In this document: one piece after another, positions 1 to 8,406 of the stretch
How the letters are laid out: each line of letters opens with the position of its first letter
Position numbering within the stretch: position 1 is the stretch's first letter
Source of the DNA: an uncultured Acidobacteriaceae bacterium
Lineage (GTDB): Bacteria > Acidobacteriota > Terriglobia > Terriglobales > Acidobacteriaceae
NCBI GenBank assembly: GCA_903828675.1
Contig: CAIKND010000042.1
Coordinates: forward strand, 1-64,000
Reading direction: 5' to 3'
DNA length: 64,000 bases
The notes under the pieces: model-generated
What the model was told of the DNA's origin: nothing
What the model saw: only the letters and a program-made list of their open reading frames with translations
The model's database searches: none
Position numbers and translations under genes: made by a program

Positions 1-2
1 CC

Positions 3-125
3 GTCCTGCGGCACATGGCCATCAATGCCATGCAAAAAGAGGGGTCCAAAGGTTCACTCCGAGGAAAACTCAAACGCGCCGGATGGAACGAGGACTTCCT
101 CAGCCGGCTATTGGAGATGTTTTGA
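3..125 (+). pseudogene. Transposase C-terminal end (ISAs1-like), cut by window edge
   Basis: The first 41 codons of frame 3 read to a TGA stop and give a basic tail containing LRHMAINAMQKEG and RAGWNEDFLSRLL. This pattern (HMAINxMQKE, then a RAGWxxDFL block just before the stop) is typical of the end of ISAs1/IS4-type DDE transposases. The rest lies outside the window, so I cannot tell whether the gene is intact. No terminal inverted repeat is obvious downstream, and the DNA that follows looks decayed. Family assignment is from memory of the motif, not a search. Confidence 0.6.
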
Positions 126-205
126 AATGCGTTTGCCCTGAGGTTAAAGGGGAGATGTCAGGAACTGATTGTGACTGAACTATCGGGATTGAGAACAGTC
201 ACACC

Positions 206-517
206 TCAGCCAAGGGAAGTGAATCTGATGAATTCACACATTTTCACAAGCTCGGCTAGAGAGCTTGCCTGCATCTTTTTCATAGCGTGACGGCGGTGTA
301 GCTTCAGTGAAACCTCACTCAGAACCAGTTCGGTGGCAACTTGCTTGTTCAGCATGACTAGCATCATGCCCACGCCCATCACCTTGCCTGCAAGCAGAGC
401 CGCTCCGTAGCGTCTCCACTCTGGATCGCGCAAGCGCGCCGATAGACGAGATATCTTCTGTGCAAGGGGTTGAGATGTCCCTCGCCGCTCAATGAGCTTC
501 ATCGGTAGCTGCGCCAT
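206..517 (-). pseudogene. Remnant of a FixJ/LuxR-type response regulator (HTH end only)
   Basis: The last ~55 residues contain MLNKQVATELVLSEVSLKLH followed by RRHAMKKMQASSLAELVKM. This matches the C-terminal LuxR-type HTH of FixJ/NodW response regulators (LNKQIAxELGxSExTVKxHRxxxMxKMxAxSLAELVRM). The preceding residues are only loosely similar to the PREREV stretch, and no receiver domain is present upstream on this strand. The ORF therefore looks like the decayed end of a larger gene, with several frame and residue changes. Its closeness to a transposase tail supports decay. Confidence 0.55.
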
Positions 518-1080
518 TCAGAATTGGACTTCACCGAACGATTTGCAGATGTAGCCGCAGGATGCGCGGCCAATGCACAGAGAGCTTGAATCAAGAGCCA
601 GGTTAAGATGGAATGACACTCTAACTGCCTTGGTAGTTATTGAAGGGTGCCAGTGTTGGGCGATGGCTAACTATCGAGCTTGATCGACGGAAATGAGCCT
701 GTTATTTATAGGAAAACAACGATACCTTTGTATAGCTGGCCGATGGCCGCGCAGTGTGTTTTGAAGAGGGGAAACTATAGCCTAAGAGGCCCAAGTTCCT
801 GTCTGCGCTAGATCCATGAATCTCCGAAAGGTTCGTCGCTCTGAGGTGGTTGTGTGGGGATGCGAGATGCCCTGAAGAACTGCGGCGCTTTCAGCAAGAT
901 AGATTTGTACGGCAGTTGCAGCAAGGTTCAAACGACCTGCTCCTAACTATCCAGCAGAGTAGTTTTGAAGGGCAAGAAAGTTTTCTCGTCTCAGCTAACT
1001 AATCCATTAGGTGATCGTCCATCTGTTGTGAGAAGAAGCCGCATTGCAGGTGTTGAGCCAATGGAATCAAAAGGATAGAG
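518..1080. other. Gene-free stretch upstream of the BlaI-type repressor
   Basis: About 560 bp of mixed-composition DNA without a convincing ORF on either strand. It is less GC-rich than the coding DNA to its right. The last bases before 1081 include AAGGATAGAG, a plausible ribosome binding site. The promoter of the BlaI-M56-HtrA run should lie here, but I could not identify a clear operator dyad. Confidence 0.5.
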
Positions 1081-1479
1081 ATGCCCCCAAAGAAATCCAA
1101 CACGTTGACCGAAGCTGAGCTGCGGCTCATGAAGATCCTCTGGCGGCGAGGGGACTCGGCGGTCAACGACCTGGTTGCCGACCTGCCGGAAGGCGAGGCG
1201 CTGGCCTACAACTCAGTACTGACGACGATTCGCATTCTTGAGCAGAAGGGCTATGTGGAGCACCGCCAGGAGGGCCGTGCGTTCGTCTATCACCCTTGCG
1301 TCGCTGAGCAGGACGCCGGCCGCTCCGAGGTTCGTCATCTGATGAGCCGCTTCTTCGGCAACTCGCGCGAGCGGCTACTGTTGTCACTATTGGGCGACGA
1401 TGAGCTTTCTGCCGACGAGTTGCAACGCCTTAAAGATGCCATCCGGAACGCTGCACCGGATGGAGAGGGGGAGGTGTAG
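1081..1479 (+). CDS. BlaI/MecI/CopY-family transcriptional repressor
   Basis: 132 residues, the usual length of BlaI/MecI winged-helix repressors. The N-terminal part LTEAELRLMKILWRRGDSAV, followed by YNSVLTTIRILEQKGYVEH and RAFVYHP, matches the family's DNA-binding half. The C-terminal half is the dimerisation helix region. In the known BlaI/BlaR1 systems the repressor is cleaved after activation of the membrane peptidase. Here the M56 peptidase gene starts 4 bp after this stop, so the two form a pair. A ribosome binding site (AAGGATAGAG) precedes the ATG. The inducing signal and target genes cannot be read from the sequence; this arrangement is common in Acidobacteriota without any beta-lactamase nearby. 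Confidence 0.9.
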   Translation: MPPKKSNTLTEAELRLMKILWRRGDSAVNDLVADLPEGEALAYNSVLTTIRILEQKGYVEHRQEGRAFVYHPCVAEQDAGRSEVRHLMSRFFGNSRERLLLSLLGDDELSADELQRLKDAIRNAAPDGEGEV

Positions 1480-1482
1480 AGG

Positions 1483-3078
1483 ATGCATCTGACCGCATAT
1501 TACGAAGCTATGTGGTGGGCAATTTCAGGTGTTGCAGGCCCGTTGCTGGCTGACTTGCGTGACTTCGCGCAGCAGGGAGGAGCGCTGGTTGTGACCGCTG
1601 TCTGGCAAGGCGCTATCGTCGTTTGCAGTCTCGCCATCTGTCTTCGGCTTGCACCACGCACCTCCGCCGCTCAGCGTTTCGTGGTTTGGGCCTCGGCCTT
1701 CATGGTGCTTGTGAGTCTGCCACTGTTTTCCCTTGTCCAGGGCTTCACATCAGGAGCCGCCCCTTCTACATCTGTCGCTTCACAGGTGGTCCTAACCCGG
1801 CCGTGGTTGCAGGTAGACAGTGGGTGGAGCCTGTTGATCGTCTTGCTGTGGGCGGCTGTTTCGCTATTCCGTTTTGTAGATCTTGCCATTCATTCGCTGC
1901 GACTGCGCAAGTTGTGGAAGGAGTCAGTTCCTGTTGAACTCCACTGCGGCCTAGGTCCCTTAGCCTCGCGTATGTGGGGCCGTGGGCCAGTTCGGATTTG
2001 CACTACTCTCGCTTTGCAACGCCCCAGCGTTATAGGCTTCTTCTGCCCGCGAATCCTCATACCTGATTGGCTTCTGACCCGCCTTACTGCGGGCGAACTC
2101 GAGCAGATCATTCTGCACGAAAGTGAACATCTGCGCCGCTGCGATGACTGGACAAATCTCTTCCAGAAGCTCTGCCTGGTTCTGTTTCCGCTCAACCCGG
2201 CACTCTTGTGGATTGAGCGACGGCTCTGCCGCGAGCGCGAGATGGCTTGCGATGACGGTGTTATTCAGATCACTCATGCTCCGCGCGCCTATGCGGCTTG
2301 CCTGGCGAATCTCGCGGAGCGCGGATTGGAGCGGCGCGCCGAAGCCCTTTCATTGGGAGCCTGGCAGGGCCGCTCCGAACTGGTGCATCGTGTCCACAGC
2401 GTTTTGCGTCGCAAGAATGCGCTCAATCCTCTGGCAACCAACGCCTTGCTCGGCTTGCTCAGTTGTGGCCTTCTGCTCGGATCAATAGCGCTTGCGCGGT
2501 GCCCACAGATAGTGGCATTCGTTCCATCCCAGAGTACCGCCGGGGTAAAGAGCAATATCCGGCCTCTGAGTGCCGCATCGATGCCGGCGCAAAATGCCGT
2601 GATCGAGAGAACGGCAACTGCGCTCAATGCTGGAGTTTCGTCAGCGCGCCCGGCCGGCCGACCGGCGAAGCGGTCCACGGACGAAATGGCCAGCACACGG
2701 GCGGTTCCTGAAAAGGACGGCGCGATTGGATGGGAAACCTCATTCTCCGCTTCCAACTCCAACTCGCCACGTCCCGTAAAACTGGAAGCAGCGGGACCCG
2801 GTCTTGAGCCTACGCTGGCGCAACAGTGGATCGTTTTCACAGCCTGGGAGCAAGTGCAAACTGCAAATCGAGATAAAGACTTGAGGGCAGATTATGACTT
2901 TGCGCCGAACGTTAATGCAAATCGTCCAGCAATAGAGGAAGACGGCCTGACAGGTGGATCGGTGTGGAAGCAAATCACTGTCACCCGTTTGATCTTCAGA
3001 GTTATTCCAGCAAGTTCCGTTTCTACACTGCCTGTCCTGGCGCCCATGCGCAGCGGCTGGCTCGTGATCCAACTGTAA
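1483..3078 (+). CDS. M56-family membrane metallopeptidase (BlaR1/MecR1-like)
   Basis: 531 residues. The N-terminal ~130 residues hold several hydrophobic segments (for example ALVVTAVWQGAIVVCSLAI and GWSLLIVLLWAAVSLFRFV). The zinc motif HESEH lies at about residue 212 in IILHESEHLRRCDDW, followed by the family hallmark RLCREREMACDD. Another hydrophobic stretch at about residue 325 (ALLGLLSCGLLLGSIALA) would anchor the protein. The last ~170 residues are Ala/Ser/Pro-rich then unassigned, and there is no recognisable penicillin-binding sensor domain of the BlaR1 kind. The expected role is to sense an envelope signal and trigger inactivation of the neighbouring BlaI-type repressor. htrA begins 32 bp downstream, so all three are probably cotranscribed. 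Confidence 0.88.
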   Translation: MHLTAYYEAMWWAISGVAGPLLADLRDFAQQGGALVVTAVWQGAIVVCSLAICLRLAPRTSAAQRFVVWASAFMVLVSLPLFSLVQGFTSGAAPSTSVASQVVLTRPWLQVDSGWSLLIVLLWAAVSLFRFVDLAIHSLRLRKLWKESVPVELHCGLGPLASRMWGRGPVRICTTLALQRPSVIGFFCPRILIPDWLLTRLTAGELEQIILHESEHLRRCDDWTNLFQKLCLVLFPLNPALLWIERRLCREREMACDDGVIQITHAPRAYAACLANLAERGLERRAEALSLGAWQGRSELVHRVHSVLRRKNALNPLATNALLGLLSCGLLLGSIALARCPQIVAFVPSQSTAGVKSNIRPLSAASMPAQNAVIERTATALNAGVSSARPAGRPAKRSTDEMASTRAVPEKDGAIGWETSFSASNSNSPRPVKLEAAGPGLEPTLAQQWIVFTAWEQVQTANRDKDLRADYDFAPNVNANRPAIEEDGLTGGSVWKQITVTRLIFRVIPASSVSTLPVLAPMRSGWLVIQL

Positions 3079-3110
3079 CCAACAACTTCAACTCCCTTGA
3101 GAGGTAAACC

Positions 3111-4667
3111 ATGTCAGTATCAACTAATTCATTAGTCGTAAGGATGAAGAGAATAGCTGTTCCTGCCGGAGCAGTTGCCGTTCTGCTCTTCGCCCTCGGG
3201 ATGGTGTTTAACCACAACGTTGCGCATGCGGCGGGGGGTGGGGCTGCTCCGATGGATGACAGCAGCGTCTCTTCCCTGGTGGCGCTGGACAATGCTGTCG
3301 AAGCGGTGGCGGCGCGGGTAACTCCGGCCGTAGTGAACGTGTCGGTGACGTCGCGCGGTCCGGCGATGGAGGAGGGTGGGCAGGGCCCGGGCATTCCGGA
3401 AGGCGCGCTTCCGCCTGGGTTCCAGCAGTTCTTCTTTGGCCCGCATGGCCGTGGGCAGGGCATGAAGCCGCCGGCGCAGGTGGAGCACGGTATCGGCAGC
3501 GGCATCATCGTCTCGCCGGATGGCTACATTGTTACCAACGCGCACGTTGTAGATGGGGCTACGCAGATTCGCGTGACGCTGAATGACCGGCGCGTGTTTA
3601 CAGCAAAGCTGGTGGGTACCGACAAACTCAACGACCTGGCGGTGATCCGGATCGATGCGAAAAACCTGGCCAGCATTGCATGGGGCGACTCGACGCGTCT
3701 GCATCCCGGCCAGACGGTGCTGGCCTTTGGCAGCCCCTTCGGTTACTTCCAGTTCTCGGTGACGCGGGGCATTATCAGCGCGCTCGACCGGCCCAACCCT
3801 TACTCGGATGACCTGCGCAAGCCCGGAGATTTTATCCAGACCGACGCCGCCATAAACCCAGGTAACTCCGGCGGGCCTTTGGTGGACGCTCATGGCGAGC
3901 TGGTAGGCATCAACACGTTCATCATCTCCGGCAACGGCTCGTTCGCGGGTGCGGGATTCGCAATTCCCTCGCAGATTGTGAAGGCCTCAGTGGACGCGCT
4001 AATCAAGGATGGCGCCGTGCATCACGGCTACCTGGGCATCAGCATGAACGATGTGACGCCTGACAACGCGATCTTCTTTAACCTGCCAGACGCTACGGGC
4101 GCGATCGTGAGCCAAGTTACGCCCGACTCGCCCGCAGGCCACGCCGGACTGAAGAGCGGCGACGTGCTGCGCGAGCTGGATGGCAAGAAGATCGTGAACG
4201 GCAGCGCGCTGCAGGTTGCCGTGAGCCAGATTGCCCCTGGCCGCAATATCAATCTTGGAATATTGCGCGACGGCAACCAGGAGACGGTGAAAATCACGGT
4301 TGGCGAATTTCATGCCAATACAGAAGTGGCGGAGAACGCGGGTTCTGAGCCACGGCAAGGCGGCAGGCTGGGCCTTGCTGTCGATGGGTTGACCCCGGAC
4401 CTTCGCGAGCAACTCAACATCCCGTCGCACGTGAAAGGCGTGGCGGTGGAGAGCGTGCGCCCGGCCAGCCCCGCGGACGATGCGGGTCTTGCGCCCGGCG
4501 ACGTGATTCTCGAAGTCAACCGGCACCCGGTGCAGAGTCCCGATACGTTTGTGAGCGAGGTTCACTCGGTTCCAGCGGGCAAGGACATTCTGCTGCTGGT
4601 GTGGTCGAGAGGCAGCGCGACCTACCGCGTTGTCCATGCGGAGCAAAAGAGCGACAGCGGCATGTAA
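3111..4667 (+). CDS. htrA: HtrA/DegP-family periplasmic serine protease with two PDZ domains
   Basis: 518 residues. An N-terminal hydrophobic segment (AGAVAVLLFALGMVFNHNVAHA) acts as signal peptide or anchor. The trypsin-like domain carries the full triad: His near residue 145 (TNAHVVDG), Asp near 175 (LNDLAVIRID) and Ser near 253 (NPGNSGGP). Two PDZ domains follow (about 295-395 and 415-505), each with a GLxxGDV motif (GLKSGDVLREL, GLAPGDVILEV). The family degrades or refolds damaged envelope proteins. The ATG at 3111 has GAGAGGT a few bases upstream. The 32 bp spacing to the M56 gene suggests one operon, which would link the protease to the BlaI/M56 sensor; that link is inference. Confidence 0.93.
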   Translation: MSVSTNSLVVRMKRIAVPAGAVAVLLFALGMVFNHNVAHAAGGGAAPMDDSSVSSLVALDNAVEAVAARVTPAVVNVSVTSRGPAMEEGGQGPGIPEGALPPGFQQFFFGPHGRGQGMKPPAQVEHGIGSGIIVSPDGYIVTNAHVVDGATQIRVTLNDRRVFTAKLVGTDKLNDLAVIRIDAKNLASIAWGDSTRLHPGQTVLAFGSPFGYFQFSVTRGIISALDRPNPYSDDLRKPGDFIQTDAAINPGNSGGPLVDAHGELVGINTFIISGNGSFAGAGFAIPSQIVKASVDALIKDGAVHHGYLGISMNDVTPDNAIFFNLPDATGAIVSQVTPDSPAGHAGLKSGDVLRELDGKKIVNGSALQVAVSQIAPGRNINLGILRDGNQETVKITVGEFHANTEVAENAGSEPRQGGRLGLAVDGLTPDLREQLNIPSHVKGVAVESVRPASPADDAGLAPGDVILEVNRHPVQSPDTFVSEVHSVPAGKDILLLVWSRGSATYRVVHAEQKSDSGM

Positions 4668-4770
4668 GAGAAATGAGTATACGGGCCGCTGCAGGGATAG
4701 GGACGCAGCGGCCCGAACATCAGAGCGTTATCTGTTTAAGCGTTTATGGCGGAGATTTGAATTTATGTTC

Positions 4771-4811
4771 TCCCATCCTTGAATCAAAGAACGATTCAAG
4801 GATGGGGCACC
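4771..4811. repeat. Family 1 variable-stem palindrome, copy 1
   Basis: Arms TCCCATCC and GGATGGGGCACC enclose the stem TTGAATC / GATTCAA with loop AAAGAAC. In this copy the outer arms also pair perfectly (CCCATCC with GGATGGG). Confidence 0.85.
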
Positions 4812-4918
4812 CAAATGATTGTTCACACTCACATCGAAAACGCTAGTGACCCGAGTCTAAAGTTCATCGCATGACAAACGAAGGACAACCGCAGGTCTTT
4901 CGACCCTCTGCGCTACGC

Positions 4919-5082
4919 TTCGGTCGCTCCTAAAGAACGGGACGGTTGAGTGTTGTTCTGTCCCACCCATTCCGCAAAGGACGCGGAATGGATGGGGCAC
5001 GGTGTTTAGTTGCGGGGTAGACGGCGGCCGTTCATCCCTGGACGCAACGCGCTCCCGCCAGTAAAGCTGCTCAGGATGACAG
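4919..5082. repeat. Dispersed repeat (~165 bp) shared with 28250-28409
   Basis: The two copies align from TCGCTCCTAA through the family 1 palindrome to GCTCAGGATGACAG (GCTCAGAATGACAG in the second copy), with scattered substitutions throughout. Shared blocks include TTGAGTGTTGTTC, GGCCGTTCATCC and GTAACGCGCT-like segments. A family 1 hairpin (4961-5000) sits in the middle. Both copies lie between convergent genes. Confidence 0.8.
4961..5000. repeat. Family 1 variable-stem palindrome, copy 2
   Basis: Arms TCCCACCC / GGATGGGGCAC, stem ATTCCGC / GCGGAAT, loop AAAGGAC. It is embedded in the larger dispersed repeat. Confidence 0.9.
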
Positions 5083-5106
5083 CCGATGTTCTGTTGGGAA
5101 CTTTGG

Positions 5107-6630
5107 CTAGAGGTGAATTTCAATTCGTTCGACGCGTTCAGCCGGATGGATCGCGGCTACACGCGCTCGTGCCTGAGTCACGAATGCTTCGGCCTGGGGC
5201 GAGCCGGGACTGAATGAATCAAGGTTGATGTGGACATTGGCGAGGGCTCCTTCAAGAGCGGCCTTTGCGAGGGCGAGGGCTGTGACCAAATCGGAATTCA
5301 TCCGAGGGTTAGTGATGGGCCTGAGAGCCGCAGCGATTTGTTGCAGCTCGAAGGCCTTTTCAGCTACTCCGAGAGGCACGCTGGTCGCCTGCTGGAGCGC
5401 GGCCGCGATGTTGCCGGCGCCGTCGGGTGATTCCTTTGCCGACTTGTAAGCCTTCATTACGAGATTGTAGGACTCGGCATCGGCGTCGATGGCGGCCTTG
5501 AGTTCTTCGCGCAGTTGGGTGAGTCTGGCGATGGCTTCGCTGAGTTCGGCTTCGAACTGCAGATAGGCTTTTTTGCCGCGCGACATGGACGCTACCATTG
5601 CGGCAAGGCCGGCGGCCATTGCGCCCGCAGCGGCGGCGGCGCTGCCTCCGCCGGGAGTGGCAGTGGGTGCGGCGAGTTGCTCAATAAATGGCTCGATACC
5701 TGCGCGGAGGCCGCCAACAGCCATTTTGCCGGTCATTACAGAGGCGAGACGGTTTTCAAGGATAAGCGAGGAGTCAAAGTTCTCGACCTGCAGGAACCAT
5801 TCGGCGGCTTGCTCGATGGCGAGCTTGGGAATGAGTCCGACAATCTCGCTTGAGACCGGCGTGACGCCGTAGCGCTGGGCCTCGCGCTTTACGAATTCGA
5901 AGACGCGGTGAATGGGAGTCTGCTCGAAGTCGGTGAGGTTCATGGAAACCTGAGCCAGGCCGCGCACCAGGAAACCCGCCCCCTTGACGAAGCGCAGACC
6001 GCCGGAAGAGAAGCGAACAGCTTTGGCGATCTTCTTTGCGATGCCGACGTCAGGCGTGTTGAGGAAGATGTTGTAGGCCACGAGAGACTTGCGCGCACCC
6101 ACTACGGTAGCTCCGGCTGTGGGATGCACGCGGGGCTCGCCGAAGTCGGGCTTGCGGGCAGGGTTGGTGGCGATTTCGTCACGGATGCCCTCGAACTGGC
6201 CGCGGCGAATGTTCTCAAGATTCTGCCGCTCGGGCGTGGTGGCCGCCGCCTCATATAGATAGACAGGAATCTGGAAGCGGCTGGCGATTTCTGCACCGAC
6301 GTGGCGGGCCATGGCGACGCAGTCTTCAAGTGTCACGCCTTGAATGGGAATGAAAGGGATGACGTCAGTGGCGCCCATGCGCGGGTGAGCGCCGTGGTGC
6401 TGGGTGAGATCAATGAGTTCGGCGGCCTTGCCTGCGCCGCGGATGGCGGCCTCCTGAATGGCCTCGCGCTCGCCGACCAAGGTGATGACGCAGCGGTTGT
6501 GATCGGCGTCCATCTCGCGGTCGAGGAGATAGACGCCTGGGATCTTCATCGCTTCGATGATGGCGTCGACCTTGACAGGGTCGCGGCCTTCGGAGAAATT
6601 GGGAACGCATTCAACGAGAGTGTTGGTCAC
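5107..6630 (-). CDS. ftcD: Bifunctional glutamate formimidoyltransferase / formimidoyl-THF cyclodeaminase
   Basis: 507 residues, GTG start. Residues ~1-300 begin LVECVPNFSEGRD and contain HPRMGATDVIPFIP, the formimidoyltransferase fold that moves the formimino group from formiminoglutamate to tetrahydrofolate. Residues ~315-500 (LAAPTATPGGGSAAAAAGAM) are the cyclodeaminase, which releases ammonia and leaves methenyl-THF. The fusion matches the mammalian FTCD domain order at slightly shorter length. The enzyme belongs to histidine degradation and one-carbon supply, yet no hut gene is nearby, so it stands alone here. The upstream 20-50 bp consist of GTCAGC-type repeats, so the promoter region is repeat-derived. 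Confidence 0.93.
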   Translation of the reverse strand: MTNTLVECVPNFSEGRDPVKVDAIIEAMKIPGVYLLDREMDADHNRCVITLVGEREAIQEAAIRGAGKAAELIDLTQHHGAHPRMGATDVIPFIPIQGVTLEDCVAMARHVGAEIASRFQIPVYLYEAAATTPERQNLENIRRGQFEGIRDEIATNPARKPDFGEPRVHPTAGATVVGARKSLVAYNIFLNTPDVGIAKKIAKAVRFSSGGLRFVKGAGFLVRGLAQVSMNLTDFEQTPIHRVFEFVKREAQRYGVTPVSSEIVGLIPKLAIEQAAEWFLQVENFDSSLILENRLASVMTGKMAVGGLRAGIEPFIEQLAAPTATPGGGSAAAAAGAMAAGLAAMVASMSRGKKAYLQFEAELSEAIARLTQLREELKAAIDADAESYNLVMKAYKSAKESPDGAGNIAAALQQATSVPLGVAEKAFELQQIAAALRPITNPRMNSDLVTALALAKAALEGALANVHINLDSFSPGSPQAEAFVTQARARVAAIHPAERVERIEIHL

Positions 6631-6649
6631 GGGTAGAGGATAAAGAGCG

Positions 6650-6682
6650 AGTCAGCGGGTCAGCAAGTCAGGGCGTCAGCGG
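6650..6682. repeat. Short degenerate GTCAGC array
   Basis: Four close units (GTCAGCGG, GTCAGCAA, GTCAGGGC, GTCAGCGG) lie just upstream of ftcD. They resemble the degenerate arrays in the leu-ilv operon but lack the opposing half. Confidence 0.6.
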
Positions 6683-6766
6683 ATTGGACGATCTTCCATG
6701 TTTCTTGAGGGAATTGCGAATAGCCCCTGGGGAGGGGGGTGGGGCAGGTTCTGGTGGTACGGACCG

Positions 6767-6803
6767 GGCAGATGCCTGACAGATTGAACCGGGGACATAG
6801 CTG
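6767..6803. mobile_element. Putative left end of the IS481-like element
   Basis: GGGCAGATGCCTGACAGATT, followed by an imperfect repeat of its TGACA core in CATAGCTGACA, precedes the transposase gene by about 50 bp. The segment recurs without a transposase at 27079. No matching right end is seen after the truncated transposase. Confidence 0.5.
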
Positions 6804-6843
6804 ACACTGCACAAGTTCATAGTCGTTTGATTACAACGTCGAG

Positions 6844-8406
6844 ATGGGCTGGAGAGCGAGCAGTGCGATGGATGAGAAGCTGCGCTTTGTGTTTGAGTAT
6901 GAGCGCGATGAGGCGTCGATGAAGGCTCTGTGTGAGCGTTTTGGCATCAGCCGGGAGACGGGCTACGTCTGGCTTCGTCGTTATCGGCAGAGCGGGCCGG
7001 AAGGATTGGTGGAAGTGAACCGGGCGCCGTTGCGTCATCCCAACCAGACGGCGGTTTCGATCGAGGAGTCGGTGCTGGTGCATCGCCAGGCGCACATGAC
7101 GTGGGGACCGCGCAAGCTGAAGCGGATTCTGGAGCGGGACCAGCCTGGGCGCGTATGGCCGGCCACCAGCACGCTGGGCGAGACTGTGAAGCGTGCCGGA
7201 TTGGTGGCGCCGCGCAGGAAGCGTCGCCGGACCGAGCCGTACACCGCGCCCCTGGCCCATGCGGTGGAGTCGAATCTTGTATGGTGCGCCGACTTCAAGG
7301 GCTGGTTCAAGAGCGGGGATGGGACGCGGATCGATCCGCTGACGATCACCAATGCGTGCAGCCGCTATCTTCTTCGCTGCCAGGCCGTGGAGAAGACGGA
7401 CACGGAGCGGGTGCGGGCCATCTTCGAGGCGGCGTTTCGCCAGTTCGGGCTGCCCTGGTGGATACGCATCGACAACGGGCCTCCGTTTGCCAGTTCGGCG
7501 GTGGGCGGGCTGTCGCGGCTGGCGGTGTGGTGGATCAAGCTAGGCATTGTGCCGGAGCGCATCGAGGCCGGGCATCCAGAGCAGAACGGCCGCCACGAGC
7601 GCATGCATCGCACGCTGAAGCTGGACCTGCGGCCAGCCGAGGACTGGCGCGGACAGCAGCGGGAGTTGGACCGCTTTCGCCACGATTACAACCAGGTGCG
7701 GCCGCACGAGTCCCTGGGCATGCATACACCGGCCTCGGTGTATGAGCCTTCGCCGCGGCCATACCCGGCCCAGGTGCCGGAGGTGGAGTTTCCCGACACC
7801 ATGCTGGTGCGCACGATCAAGAGCCACGGTCATTTTCGCTGGAAAAAGCATGACGTATTCCTCTCTGAGATGCGGTGGGGAGAACGGGTGGGCCTGCTGC
7901 CGGAGGGCTGCTTGATGAATCCGGGCTTGGGGGCTACTCTTCCAGCAGACGCACTACCACCTGAACGGGCGACATTCGGAGGACGAATGACCCGTAAAAG
8001 GTGTTTTCAAAAGGGCTCACTGTTCAAACGTGGTACGCGCAAGAAAGTGTGGGTCGCTCGCTGGTGGGAGCCCGTGATTGGTCCCGATAACGTGCCTGGG
8101 CGGATTCGCCGCTCAGAGGTTCTCGGAGCGGTTGGGGACATCGCAACAAAACGCGAAGCAATGCAGATGCTTGACGATCTGCTGCGCAAGGTCAACAGCG
8201 GCGATTTTCGGCCTCAAGCAGACTGGACATTTCGCAGTTTCGTCGAAGACCGCTGGAAGCCGGATGTGTACCCCACGCTGAAGTTCTCAAGCAAGAAGTT
8301 TTACGACAACATGGTTGACGCTCATCTCATGCCGGTCTTCGGAGACACGCAGCTTCGGCTGCTCACGAAGGATCGCGTCCAGGTCTTTCTGACAGCGAAA
8401 GCATAG
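6844..8406 (+). CDS. IS481-like transposase reading in frame into the N-terminal half of a tyrosine integrase
   Basis: The 520-residue ORF is a chimera. Residues ~1-360 are an IS481/IS3-like DDE transposase: an HTH (MKALCERFGISRETGYVWLRRY), then an rve integrase core with VWCADFKGWF (first Asp), WIRIDNGPPF (second Asp) and HPEQNGRHERMHRTLK (Glu). The usual C-terminal tail is missing after ERVGLLPEG. From the internal ATG at 7987 the frame is a different protein, the start of a phage-type integrase, which has its own GGAGGA ribosome site. It ends at an amber codon (8404-8406) inside that integrase. The joint is probably a deletion junction that removed the IS right end. A functional fusion is unlikely. 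Confidence 0.75.
   Translation: MGWRASSAMDEKLRFVFEYERDEASMKALCERFGISRETGYVWLRRYRQSGPEGLVEVNRAPLRHPNQTAVSIEESVLVHRQAHMTWGPRKLKRILERDQPGRVWPATSTLGETVKRAGLVAPRRKRRRTEPYTAPLAHAVESNLVWCADFKGWFKSGDGTRIDPLTITNACSRYLLRCQAVEKTDTERVRAIFEAAFRQFGLPWWIRIDNGPPFASSAVGGLSRLAVWWIKLGIVPERIEAGHPEQNGRHERMHRTLKLDLRPAEDWRGQQRELDRFRHDYNQVRPHESLGMHTPASVYEPSPRPYPAQVPEVEFPDTMLVRTIKSHGHFRWKKHDVFLSEMRWGERVGLLPEGCLMNPGLGATLPADALPPERATFGGRMTRKRCFQKGSLFKRGTRKKVWVARWWEPVIGPDNVPGRIRRSEVLGAVGDIATKREAMQMLDDLLRKVNSGDFRPQADWTFRSFVEDRWKPDVYPTLKFSSKKFYDNMVDAHLMPVFGDTQLRLLTKDRVQVFLTAKA

Larger units (their letters stand above)
4668..5106. other. Gene-free gap between convergent htrA and ftcD, filled with repeats
   Basis: This 440 bp gap between convergent genes contains two family 1 palindromes (4771-4811 and 4961-5000) and most of a dispersed repeat that recurs near 28250. 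I see no separate terminator, so the palindromes may end transcription from both sides. Small ORFs in the track here (for example 4857-5123 minus and 5010-5213 plus) are translations of the repeats and are not called. Confidence 0.6.
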
